Below, piece after piece: positions 30,490 to 37,980 of a DNA stretch of 64,000 bases (positions are counted from its first letter, which is position 1; the number at the start of each line of letters is the position of its first letter). This DNA comes from Oceanobacillus timonensis (GTDB taxonomy: Bacteria; Bacillota; Bacilli; Bacillales; Amphibacillaceae), in assembly GCF_900166635.1 (NCBI RefSeq), contig NZ_LT800497.1:3272344-3336343 (forward strand), given 5' to 3'. Below the pieces are notes generated by a model. That model made no database searches, was not told the DNA's origin, and saw only the letters and a list, made by a program, of their open reading frames with translations. The position numbers and the translations under genes are program-made.

Positions 30490-30810
30490 TTTTTAAGCCA
30501 AAAAATAAAGATATTGGCAATTTGCATATCTCTTATTATATATACTATAACGGATTATTTATTATTCCGCAATATATTTGCCAATATTTTTGTAAAGGGT
30601 TTCAAAAGGAGTTATTTCATTTGCTCCACTCGCAAGAAATGGATCACATCCCTCTCAAACATATACCTCATTCATTCCTTTCAAATTGGTTAGCACATAC
30701 TTTAACATCTATGAACCTGGTATATTCCTTTTCATTTCTATGTCATCATACTGTTTTAAAAAATCAGTTTTCCTTCATCTATAATACGCTTCTTCCCAGG
30801 GAGTTCTCAA

Positions 30811-30830
30811 ATATCGTAATCATTCCTATT
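30811..30830 (+). promoter_or_regulatory. Putative Zur box of znuCB-zur
   Basis: ATATCGTAATCATTCCTATT resembles the Bacillus Zur 7-1-7 box (TCGTAATnATTACGA): the left half is perfect, the right half has two mismatches. It abuts and overlaps the -35 element of the promoter below, a fitting place for repression by Zn-loaded Zur. Confidence 0.5.
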
Positions 30831-30857
30831 TACAAAAACCAATCCTTGCGATATGAT
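30829..30857 (+). promoter_or_regulatory. Sigma-A promoter of znuC-znuB-zur
   Basis: TTTACA (30829-30834) and TATGAT (30852-30857), spacer 17 bp, about 58 bp before znuC. The rest of the 30490-30810 gap is AT-rich and shows no gene. Confidence 0.65.
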
Positions 30858-30915
30858 AGATAAAGTACTCGAGTGAGTACGTTCAATTGCAATTTAATAC
30901 GAATGGAGGAGTACG

Positions 30916-31665
30916 ATGACAGCACCTGTTGTGTCCATGTCTAATATTAACTTCCATTATGAATCTCGTAAAGTTTTGGATAATATAAATTTTGAAATCC
31001 CCAAAGGGGCTTTCATGGGATTAGTCGGTCCGAATGGCGGCGGTAAAACAACATTAGTCCGGTTGATTCTAGGCTTAGAAAAACCGGAAACGGGTGAAAT
31101 AATGGTTTTTGGACAACCTATTCAAAAACTGAAAGACAAAGCACAAATCGGTTTTGTTTCTCAAAAAGCTGGTGCTTTTAATAAAGGATTTCCTGCAACT
31201 GTCTATGAAGTAGTTGCTTCTGGACTCACTGCACAGCTTGGCTACTTGAAATTCTTAAAGAAAAAGGATAAGCAAAAAATTCATGATGCCATTGCCCAGG
31301 TCGGCATGACAGAGTACACGAAGCAAAATATCGGGAACTTATCCGGCGGTCAGCAGCAGCGAATCTTTATAGCACGTGCCCTGGTCAGCGATCCTGAATT
31401 AATTATTCTGGACGAACCGACTGTAGGAATTGACTATGAAAATGTAAAAATATTTTATGAACTGCTCTATAAGCTGAATACCGAATTCAAAAAAACATTA
31501 CTACTGGTAACACATGATACAGGCACAATGACTGAGTATGCGACAGATATTGTTTGTTTAAATAAAAGCATGCATTTTCACGGCAATCCGGATGAGTATG
31601 CATCCCTTACAGAAGCAGACTTTTCTCAAATTTACGGTCACCCAGTCAGCCTTGTTACGCACTAA
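30916..31665 (+). CDS. znuC: Zinc ABC transporter ATPase ZnuC/AdcC
   Basis: ATPase of 249 residues energising zinc import: Walker A GPNGGGKTT near residue 36, signature LSGGQQQRIFIARAL near 138, Walker B LIILDEPTVGID, and the H-loop THDTGT. Metal specificity for zinc over manganese is inferred from the neighbouring permease and the zur gene in the same operon. GGAGGAG precedes the ATG. The zinc-binding lipoprotein (znuA/adcA) is not in the window and must be encoded elsewhere. Confidence 0.92.
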   Translation: MTAPVVSMSNINFHYESRKVLDNINFEIPKGAFMGLVGPNGGGKTTLVRLILGLEKPETGEIMVFGQPIQKLKDKAQIGFVSQKAGAFNKGFPATVYEVVASGLTAQLGYLKFLKKKDKQKIHDAIAQVGMTEYTKQNIGNLSGGQQQRIFIARALVSDPELIILDEPTVGIDYENVKIFYELLYKLNTEFKKTLLLVTHDTGTMTEYATDIVCLNKSMHFHGNPDEYASLTEADFSQIYGHPVSLVTH

Positions 31666-31686
31666 TTCATCGTTGGAGGAAAGACA

Positions 31687-32511
31687 ATGCTTTTGGATTT
31701 TTTAACTTACCCTTTTCTAAGATATACGTTTCTTACCGGTATCTTAATTGGAATTATCGCACCACTACTCGGCACTTTTATTGTTGTGAGACGTCAATCA
31801 TTGATTGCGGACGCACTCTCACACGTTACCTTAGCCGGTATATCATTTGGTCTAATGGCTGAAAAAAAATATGGATGGGTTGTTTCACCAATATACAGCG
31901 GGATGTTTTTCTCTGTTTTAGGTTCTATTTTCATTGAGAAACTGCGTACGGTCTACAAAGCCTATCAGGAAATTTCTATACCGATTATTCTATCTGCCGG
32001 TGTCGGATTAAGTGTCATTTTCATTTCCGTTGCAGATGGGTTCAATACAGACTTGTTCAACTATCTGTTCGGATCTGTGTCTGCTGTCACTGTAAATGAT
32101 TTTTATGTTATTTCCGGCGTAACCGTCTTTGTTCTTTTTGTTATCTGGCTCTTCTATAAAGAATTATTTACGATGTCTTTTGATGAAGAACAAGCTACTA
32201 TTGGCGGATTACATGTAAAGTGGATTAATTTGCTGTTTATTGTACTGACAGCTCTTGTCATCGCAGCATCTATCCGAATTGTCGGCGTATTATTGGTTTC
32301 TGCACTGATGACTTTGCCCGTTGCAGCAAGTATGCGGCTGGCTAAAGGTTTTAAACAAATGATTTTTCTATCGATTCTTTTTGGTGAGATTGCGGTTGTA
32401 TTCGGGATTATCTCGGGTTATTATTTAGATATCCCACCAGGAGGAACCATTGTCATGACATCGCTCGTTATTTTATTCATCGCGATAGGATTGAAAAAGT
32501 TACGAAAATAA
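31687..32511 (+). CDS. znuB: Zinc ABC transporter permease ZnuB/AdcB
   Basis: Membrane permease of the ABC-3 family, 274 residues with about eight hydrophobic segments. Typical motifs are RRQSLIADALSHVTLAGI near residues 32-49 and VGVLLVSALMTLPVAAS near 200-216. It starts 21 bp after znuC with TGGAGG, and is followed 14 bp later by zur, so the three form one operon. Confidence 0.93.
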   Translation: MLLDFLTYPFLRYTFLTGILIGIIAPLLGTFIVVRRQSLIADALSHVTLAGISFGLMAEKKYGWVVSPIYSGMFFSVLGSIFIEKLRTVYKAYQEISIPIILSAGVGLSVIFISVADGFNTDLFNYLFGSVSAVTVNDFYVISGVTVFVLFVIWLFYKELFTMSFDEEQATIGGLHVKWINLLFIVLTALVIAASIRIVGVLLVSALMTLPVAASMRLAKGFKQMIFLSILFGEIAVVFGIISGYYLDIPPGGTIVMTSLVILFIAIGLKKLRK

Positions 32512-32525
32512 ACGGAGGTTTTTTT

Positions 32526-32939
32526 ATGAATCTTCAAGAAGCAATTACTGTGTTAAAAGAAAAAGGATATAAAACAACAGGAAAACGGAAAGATATCTTG
32601 GAATTCTTCTCTTCAGAAGATGGATATCGTTCTGCTAAAGATTTGATTGCTCATCTCGAAAAAAAATATGGTGCAGTCAGTTTTGATACCATCTATCGTA
32701 ACCTGCACTTATATAATGATTTAGGGATACTGGAAAAAACAGATTTGGAAGGAGAAAAAAACTTCCGGCTGAGCTGCAGTCACCATCATCACCATCATTT
32801 TATCTGTACAGACTGCGGTAAAACAAAAGAAATTGAAGTCTGCCCAATGGACTCTGCTACTTCTGAATTGAAAGATTATGAAATAGATGATCATAAATTC
32901 GAAATTTATGGCAAATGTCCTGCTTGCCTTCATGCTTAA
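32526..32939 (+). CDS. zur: Fur-family regulator, zinc type (Zur)
   Basis: A 137-residue Fur-type repressor: winged helix in residues 1-80 (KTTGKRKDILEFF; VSFDTIYRNLHLYNDLGIL), then a metal domain with a His-rich stretch (SHHHHHHFICTDCGK) and two CxxC pairs (CTDC and CPAC) for the structural zinc. Location behind znuCB argues for Zur rather than Fur or PerR. It would repress its own operon through the box at 30811-30830. Confidence 0.88.
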   Translation: MNLQEAITVLKEKGYKTTGKRKDILEFFSSEDGYRSAKDLIAHLEKKYGAVSFDTIYRNLHLYNDLGILEKTDLEGEKNFRLSCSHHHHHHFICTDCGKTKEIEVCPMDSATSELKDYEIDDHKFEIYGKCPACLHA

Positions 32940-32987
32940 GAAAAACGATGGATTCGCCAAATAACGAGTGAATCCATCGTTTTTCTT
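32938..32987. terminator. Terminator of znuC-znuB-zur
   Basis: Perfect 18-bp arms AAGAAAAACGATGGATTC and GAATCCATCGTTTTTCTT with a 14-nt loop. The left arm overlaps the zur stop codon. Confidence 0.9.
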
Positions 32988-33080
32988 ACTTTTAACAAAC
33001 TTTTTTCGACATTCCTATTTCTTTATCCCCAAAAGTTTTGTATACTACTTTTAGAATAATTATATTAGGAGCAGAGTAGT

Positions 33081-33545
33081 ATGCGTAAAAGTAGTAAATT
33101 TCGATTATCATTATTGTTTATCGCGGGAGTCGTATTTATTGCGTTTGTTTTGATTATGCAGCGGCAATTCAACAATCCAGATTTTGATTATCAAAATGAA
33201 ACAGCAGCAGTCAGCTCGACGGAAAACGATGATGAAGCAGAGGAAACAGATGCAGATGATGAAACAACAAACGCTTCTGAATCTGATGAAGAGTCAGAAG
33301 ATACGGAGGAAGCGGAAGACTCCGAAGAAGACACGAACAATGAAGATGGAGAGAATCATCAGGTAACAGCAGATCAATTAAATATCTACAGCAATCCCAG
33401 TACAGACAGCCAAGTTTTAGCAACCTTGGGTACAAATGATAGCGTTCAGGTTATCGGGGAACAAGATGAGTATGAGTGGATAGAAGTCGCTTATGAAGAT
33501 GTCACCGGTTATGTAAACGCCGGGTACTTGGAACCTGTTGAATAA
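33081..33545 (+). CDS. Membrane-anchored SH3 domain protein with acidic linker
   Basis: A 154-residue protein: short basic tail, one N-terminal membrane helix (about 9-27), a linker rich in Glu, Asp, Thr and Ser (about 35-88), and a bacterial SH3 domain from 90 to the end (QLNIYSNPSTDSQVLATL; VTGYVNAGYLEPVE). SH3b domains of this kind bind cell wall peptides, so the protein probably faces the wall with the linker spanning it. AGGAGC precedes the ATG. It stands alone, with a terminator behind. Exact function unknown. Confidence 0.8.
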   Translation: MRKSSKFRLSLLFIAGVVFIAFVLIMQRQFNNPDFDYQNETAAVSSTENDDEAEETDADDETTNASESDEESEDTEEAEDSEEDTNNEDGENHQVTADQLNIYSNPSTDSQVLATLGTNDSVQVIGEQDEYEWIEVAYEDVTGYVNAGYLEPVE

Positions 33546-33606
33546 TTGGAGGAACATGCCTGATTAATGACATGATAAATATCATTTCTATTTTATATTC
33601 TTCCGG

Positions 33607-33667
33607 AAAAACCGAACTGTTTTCCCCTTTCATCGGATAGATGAGCGGGAGAAACAGTTCGGTTTTT
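33607..33667. terminator. Bidirectional terminator between the SH3 gene and the baeRF gene
   Basis: AAAAACCGAACTGTTT and AAACAGTTCGGTTTTT arms around about 29 nt; an inner CCCC/GGGG pairing extends the stem. Confidence 0.85.
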
Positions 33668-33707
33668 AATTGTCTTCTTCTAAAAATAGCACGCTTGGGG
33701 TTCGCTG

Positions 33708-34514
33708 TTAATCAAGCACCGTTTCTAAAATCTTACTTTCTTCATGATCCAGCATATTCTTTAAAATGACCTCTTCTATTTCTTTATTCATTTCCGTTTC
33801 TATTGTTTTGGAAGCTGGTGCTTCGCCAACAATAAAGATTCGCTTCCAATCCCGGTCTTTTGCCTGCTTATCCAGCTTTGGGGCAATGCTTTTATACCAG
33901 CGGTATTGATTGGCTTCATAGCGGTCATTAAACAAATCTTTTTGTAAGTTCCCTGAACCGAGTCCTGTTGCAGACCTTCCTTGACGAGGGCCTTGTTTTA
34001 TTTTCCATGTGTCTTCTTCCACATCTAATTCATATTCTGCTGTATCTTTTACTTGATTTAAATTCGTATCAATTAATTTCACCTGGTTTTGCTGCACAAG
34101 AATAATACCTGTCCGCGGATATTTTTCGGATAGAGCTTTTAATTGCTCTAAAACAGGGGTTTCTTGCCATTGAAATTCATTTTCCAAATGCATCTGGACA
34201 CGTTCAGCAAACCATACTTCCCCATCGGCAGAAGCAATGATAATAACTCCGCGCATCAGATTTCTTTCTATTTCCCCTATAAAATCTTTTACGTACTTTT
34301 TCACTTTTTGGTAATTTTTAAGTTCTTCTTGGTCATCTGCTTCTTTTAAATAATGCTCAAAATTATTTAATCCATTCTTCAGATGAATTTTCCACTCTCC
34401 ACTTTGCTGATCTGGATCGCTTAAATCAGTATTCAAGTACATCGTAAATATTTTATTTGCTCCAGTACCTCTTACATTTTCTAATTCTTTTACAACATCT
34501 TGTATATTTTTCAT
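33708..34514 (-). CDS. baeRF family 10-type protein (archaeo-eukaryotic release factor fold)
   Basis: A 268-residue protein beginning MKNIQDVVKELENVRGTG, with the VLRF1/baeRF family 10 features: an N-terminal LNTDLSDPDQQSGEWKIHLK segment and a central beta-rich part (RGVIIIASADGEVWFAERV) that corresponds to the region before the eRF1 domain 2. No GGQ motif is seen; instead there is GPRQGRSATGLGSGN near residues 175-189. Proteins of this group have been proposed to act on ribosomes or stalled peptidyl-tRNA, without proof I know of. Single gene between terminators. Confidence 0.7.
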   Translation of the reverse strand: MKNIQDVVKELENVRGTGANKIFTMYLNTDLSDPDQQSGEWKIHLKNGLNNFEHYLKEADDQEELKNYQKVKKYVKDFIGEIERNLMRGVIIIASADGEVWFAERVQMHLENEFQWQETPVLEQLKALSEKYPRTGIILVQQNQVKLIDTNLNQVKDTAEYELDVEEDTWKIKQGPRQGRSATGLGSGNLQKDLFNDRYEANQYRWYKSIAPKLDKQAKDRDWKRIFIVGEAPASKTIETEMNKEIEEVILKNMLDHEESKILETVLD

Positions 34515-34616
34515 GGTAAGCCTCCTCCAAATCGATATCTATTTAATATGTAACCGAAATAGAAGGAGATTAAACTTTTGAATCTAAAAAGAAAGACAAT
34601 ATACATTTTTACACAC

Positions 34617-34651
34617 AAAAAAAGGAAGCGGTCGAATCGCTTTCCTTTTTT
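34617..34651 (-). terminator. Terminator of the mpfA-like gene
   Basis: AAAAAGGAAAGCG and CGCTTCCTTTTT type hairpin with A and T flanks, 12 bp past the stop at 34663. Confidence 0.75.
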
Positions 34652-34662
34652 GTTCTTCCTAT

Positions 34663-35985
34663 CTATTCTTGTTCAGACGGTTCTTCCGACGAGGCCTTCG
34701 TGATTTTCACTCTTTTTATTTGATATCCATCTTTTTCAGCAAGCATAAATGTATACCCCTCAAATTCCATCACGGTTCCTACTTCGGCTTCAAGGTTGTG
34801 TGTGAAGAACCATCCGCCTATCGTATCTACTTCATCGTCTTCCAAATGAATGTCTAATTTTTGATTGATATCATCTAAACTGACTCTGCCAGCTACCAAA
34901 TAAGTCGTATCATCGATGGTTTCAAAATCAGGTACTTCGTCTTCATCAAACTCATCACGGATATCCCCAACAATTTCTTCTAATATATCCTCGACAGTAA
35001 CCAACCCTGCCGTACCACCATATTCATCATTCACAATTGCCATGTGAATACGGTCTTTTTGCATTCTTAAGAGAAGTTGTCGAATTGGTGTTGCTTCAGA
35101 AATATGGATGATTGGCCGGATATAATCTTCAATCGTCGCAGGTTCATCATTATTTAATTTCCCGGTAAATACCTCTTTTAAATTGACTAACCCGACAATA
35201 TTGTCCTTATCTTCATCGGCAACAGGATAACGTGTAAATTGTCCTTCACGAATGATCTCCATATTTTCCTCAAAACTATCCTCCAGAGAAAAATAAATCA
35301 TTTCTGTTCTTGGCGTCATAATTTCTCTGGCTACCCGTTCGTCAAAGTCAAAAATATTGTTTACATACATCATTTCAGATTGGTTGATTTCACCACTTTT
35401 GTAGCTGTCAGCCAAAATTAAACGCAACTCTTCTTCTGTATGCGTCTCTTCATGTCCACTCATTGGTTTTAAACCGATTGCTTTCGTTAATAACCTAGCT
35501 GATCCATTTAAAAACCAGATAAATGGAAACATTAGTCGATAAAACCACGTTAAAGGTCTTGCTGTCATTAACGTGACCTTCTCTGCTTTTTGAATTGCTA
35601 ATGTTTTAGGAGCAAGTTCTCCAATAACAACATGCAAGAATGTAGCAATGAGAATGGAAATAATAATAGAGAGCGTCGTCACAAAGCCCGGTCCTATATG
35701 AACAGTTTCCAAAAGCGGATGCAGCATTCTTTCAAATGTCGGCTCTGCTAAACGTCCAATTCCAAGTGCTGTAATGGTAATCCCTAATTGACAAGCGGAT
35801 AGATACTCATCCAGATGCGTGACAACGTTTTTTGCCATAGCAGCTGATTTTTTCCCTGCTGCAATATGTGGCTCCAGTTGTGTACTTCGAATTTTTACAA
35901 TAGCAAACTCTGACATAACAAAAAAAGCAGTTAATGCGATTAAAACAGCAACCGCAAGTAAATTAATCATAATCGATATGTCCAA
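34663..35985 (-). CDS. mpfA: CNNM/CorC-type Mg2+ exporter, MpfA-like (DUF21-CBS-CorC_HlyC)
   Basis: Membrane protein of 440 residues: DUF21 transmembrane domain (1-195, with CQLGITITALGIGRLAEP), a CBS pair (REIMTPRTEMIYF near 215; IVNDEYGGTAGLVTVEDILEEIVGDI near 320) and a C-terminal CorC_HlyC domain. B. subtilis MpfA (YhdP) and human CNNM proteins export Mg2+. The frame opens at TTG 35985; an ATG at 35970 is the alternative. The nearest strong ribosome binding site (AGGAGG at 36021-36026) is 35 nt away and a perfect hairpin lies between; see the separate entry. It has its own promoter and a leader of about 180 nt. Confidence 0.88.
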   Translation of the reverse strand: MDISIMINLLAVAVLIALTAFFVMSEFAIVKIRSTQLEPHIAAGKKSAAMAKNVVTHLDEYLSACQLGITITALGIGRLAEPTFERMLHPLLETVHIGPGFVTTLSIIISILIATFLHVVIGELAPKTLAIQKAEKVTLMTARPLTWFYRLMFPFIWFLNGSARLLTKAIGLKPMSGHEETHTEEELRLILADSYKSGEINQSEMMYVNNIFDFDERVAREIMTPRTEMIYFSLEDSFEENMEIIREGQFTRYPVADEDKDNIVGLVNLKEVFTGKLNNDEPATIEDYIRPIIHISEATPIRQLLLRMQKDRIHMAIVNDEYGGTAGLVTVEDILEEIVGDIRDEFDEDEVPDFETIDDTTYLVAGRVSLDDINQKLDIHLEDDEVDTIGGWFFTHNLEAEVGTVMEFEGYTFMLAEKDGYQIKRVKITKASSEEPSEQE

Positions 35986-35988
35986 TTA

Positions 35989-36026
35989 AGATCCTTGTGC
36001 AAATTCGCACAAGGATTTCACCTCCT
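35989..36026 (-). promoter_or_regulatory. Shine-Dalgarno, hairpin and 8-codon upstream frame in the mpfA leader
   Basis: AGGAGG (36021-36026) is followed after 4 nt by a perfect 10-bp stem, ATCCTTGTGC and GCACAAGGAT, with loop GAATTT (36016 to 35991), then 5 nt and the TTG of mpfA. If the hairpin is folded out, the spacing from AGGAGG to that TTG is 9 nt. Inside the hairpin lies another TTG (36010-36012), 8 nt from AGGAGG, opening an 8-codon frame that reads (M)CEFAQGS and stops at TAA immediately before the mpfA TTG. The arrangement could switch initiation between the two starts. Confidence 0.6.
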
Positions 36027-36044
36027 GAAATTATAAAAATAAAA

Positions 36045-36095
36045 TCATATTATAAGCTCTTCCGCACGCAAATGATCCAAATGAGCAGGGTCCAT
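36045..36095 (-). other. 16-codon open frame in the mpfA leader
   Basis: ATG 36095 to TGA 36045 encodes MDPAHLDHLRAEELII, in a segment (36054-36110) clearly richer in G and C than the rest of the leader. There is no good ribosome binding site before it. It may be part of an RNA structure rather than a coding region; I do not recognise a known riboswitch, and the M-box consensus is absent. Confidence 0.3.
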
Positions 36096-36170
36096 GGATA
36101 TTGCTGCAGAATAATTATATTTAAAACACCATATTACCTTCCCATCGAATCACCTTCTCTCTTACTCTTC

Positions 36171-36200
36171 ATTATAATGGATAAAGGTATTATATGTCTA
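36171..36200 (-). promoter_or_regulatory. Sigma-A promoter of the mpfA-like gene
   Basis: TAGACA (36195-36200) and TATAAT (36171-36176), spacer 18 bp, on the minus strand; predicted start near 36164, leaving a leader of about 180 nt. Confidence 0.6.
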
Positions 36201-36223
36201 CTTGACTATGGAAACATACACAA

Positions 36224-36284
36224 AAGAGAAACCAGCATACAAGCCAGCTGATTTTAAATACTGGTTTATTTGCTGGTTTCTCTT
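36224..36284 (-). terminator. Terminator of the BCCT transporter gene
   Basis: Arms AAGAGAAACCAGCA and TGCTGGTTTCTCTT enclose 33 nt, beginning 2 bp past the stop codon. A long-loop hairpin, with an internal CCAG/CTGG pair. Confidence 0.65.
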
Positions 36285-36285
36285 A

Positions 36286-37791
36286 TTAATTTTTCACCCT
36301 GTCTTTTTCGTCTCTTTGCAACATCTTTATAAAAGAAATCATCAAAATTATAATAATAACCACAAACGGCAATGCAGATGTAAGAGAGGCCGTCTGTAAT
36401 GCTTCTAATCCGCCGGCGACTAATAATACAACTGCAATCGCAGTAATCAAACCGCCCCAGATGAATTTTGTAATCAGCGTCGGATTCATGCTCCCCTTGG
36501 AAGTCATACTTCCTAAGATATAAGTTGCAGAGTCCGCTGAAGTTACAAGAAAAGTAAAAATCAGAACAATTGCCATGAAAGAAGTAATGGTACTAAGCGG
36601 TAAAGTACCAAATGTTTCAAATAATGCTACCGCTAAATCATGGTCCACTGCTTCCGCAATCATTGTTCCATTATTTAAATCACTATATAAGCTGGTGCCG
36701 CCAAAAACAGCAATCCATACACAAGCAATAGCAGGAGATGCTACCAGAACACCAAAAATATACTGGCGTATGGTGCGTCCCCTGGATACACGGGCTACAA
36801 ATGCACCAACAAATGGTGACCAAGAAATCGCCCACGCCCAATAGAAAATAGTCCAGTCTACTACCCAATCATCTCCTGTATACGGTGTTAAACGCAAGCT
36901 ATACGCTACAAAGTTGGTGAAGTAATCACCCAAACCTAAAACAAACGATTCTAAGACAAATACAGTTGGTCCTGTGACAAATACAAAAACAAGCAGGATA
37001 AGACAAAAAGATAAATTAATCGAACTAAGCCATTTCATCCCGCGATTTAAACCGCTGACAGACGAAAGCAGATATATAAGCAGCATTGCCAAAGCAATGG
37101 AAACTTGCATCCAAACACCATCAGGCAGCTCAAAGACAGAGGATAAACCACCACTCATTTGCATAATTCCTAACCCTAGTGAAGTAGCTACACCCATAAC
37201 CGTAGCAATAACTGCAAGTGAATTAATAGAAGTAGTTGTTACTGGATTATTACCAACAACCGGTTTAACAGCTGTGGAAATTAAACCGTCTTTTCCTTTT
37301 CGAAATTGTAAATAGGCGATAACTAGTCCAACTAATGCAAAAACAGCCCACTGGCTAATGCCCCAATTAAAAAAAGCGTATCCCATTGCTACTCTTGCAG
37401 CTTCTTCTGTTTGCGGTTCCAGACCCGGAAATGGCGTATCAAAAAAATGACTCATTGGTTCTGCTACTCCCCAGAACACAAGGCCGGATCCGAAACCTGT
37501 AGAAAACAGCATTCCAATCCAAGGGAAAAAACCAAATTCAGGTTTTGAATTTTTACTACCTAACTTTATTTTCCCGTATTTACTAATGCATATCCCAATC
37601 AAAAATACGACAAATACAAAGACAGCTATAAGATATAGCCACCCGAAATTATGTGTTGTGAAACCAAATAGTCTTGTTGCTACGCTTTGAAACCCGGTTG
37701 GGTTAACAGCACCGACAACAACCAAAGCTAAAACCACAGATGCTGATATAAAGAAAACCGGATTTAAGAAGCTTTTATTCTTTTTTCTCAT
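36286..37791 (-). CDS. opuD: BCCT family transporter, OpuD-type (glycine betaine)
   Basis: Twelve-helix betaine/choline/carnitine transporter of 501 residues. The Trp-rich family signature is plain: FYWAWAISWSPFVGAFVARVSRGRTIRQY around residue 310, and GSGLVFWGVAEPMSHF near 98. It takes up compatible solutes with Na+ and fits a halotolerant lifestyle. The sequence cannot separate glycine betaine from choline or carnitine with certainty. It stands alone; 190 bp upstream hold no recognisable riboswitch. Confidence 0.9.
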   Translation of the reverse strand: MRKKNKSFLNPVFFISASVVLALVVVGAVNPTGFQSVATRLFGFTTHNFGWLYLIAVFVFVVFLIGICISKYGKIKLGSKNSKPEFGFFPWIGMLFSTGFGSGLVFWGVAEPMSHFFDTPFPGLEPQTEEAARVAMGYAFFNWGISQWAVFALVGLVIAYLQFRKGKDGLISTAVKPVVGNNPVTTTSINSLAVIATVMGVATSLGLGIMQMSGGLSSVFELPDGVWMQVSIALAMLLIYLLSSVSGLNRGMKWLSSINLSFCLILLVFVFVTGPTVFVLESFVLGLGDYFTNFVAYSLRLTPYTGDDWVVDWTIFYWAWAISWSPFVGAFVARVSRGRTIRQYIFGVLVASPAIACVWIAVFGGTSLYSDLNNGTMIAEAVDHDLAVALFETFGTLPLSTITSFMAIVLIFTFLVTSADSATYILGSMTSKGSMNPTLITKFIWGGLITAIAVVLLVAGGLEALQTASLTSALPFVVIIIILMISFIKMLQRDEKDRVKN

Positions 37792-37924
37792 ACATCCATC
37801 CTTTCTATGTTTATTTGCTGCAAAAATGGGATATATACTACTATTCCCATTAGCTGATATGGTAAACTATATTAATTTTATCGTGAGAAATGGAAACTTT
37901 ATAAAAAAAGGGCGATTTTTTGCA

Positions 37925-37970
37925 CAAAAAAAGACCTCACACGAAGTATTTCTTCATGTAAGGCCTTTTT
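37925..37970 (-). terminator. Terminator of cwlO
   Basis: AAAGGCCTTACATGAAG and CTTCGTGTGAGGTCTTT (with G-T pairs) around AAATA, then TTTTTTTG, 11 bp past the stop. Confidence 0.8.
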
Positions 37971-37980
37971 GATAGAGTTA

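Noticed and set aside
30034..30863. Two overlapping plus-strand frames of 146 and 160 codons
   Set aside because: They run across the fadN start and the FadR and Zur regulatory region, and their composition is not protein-like.
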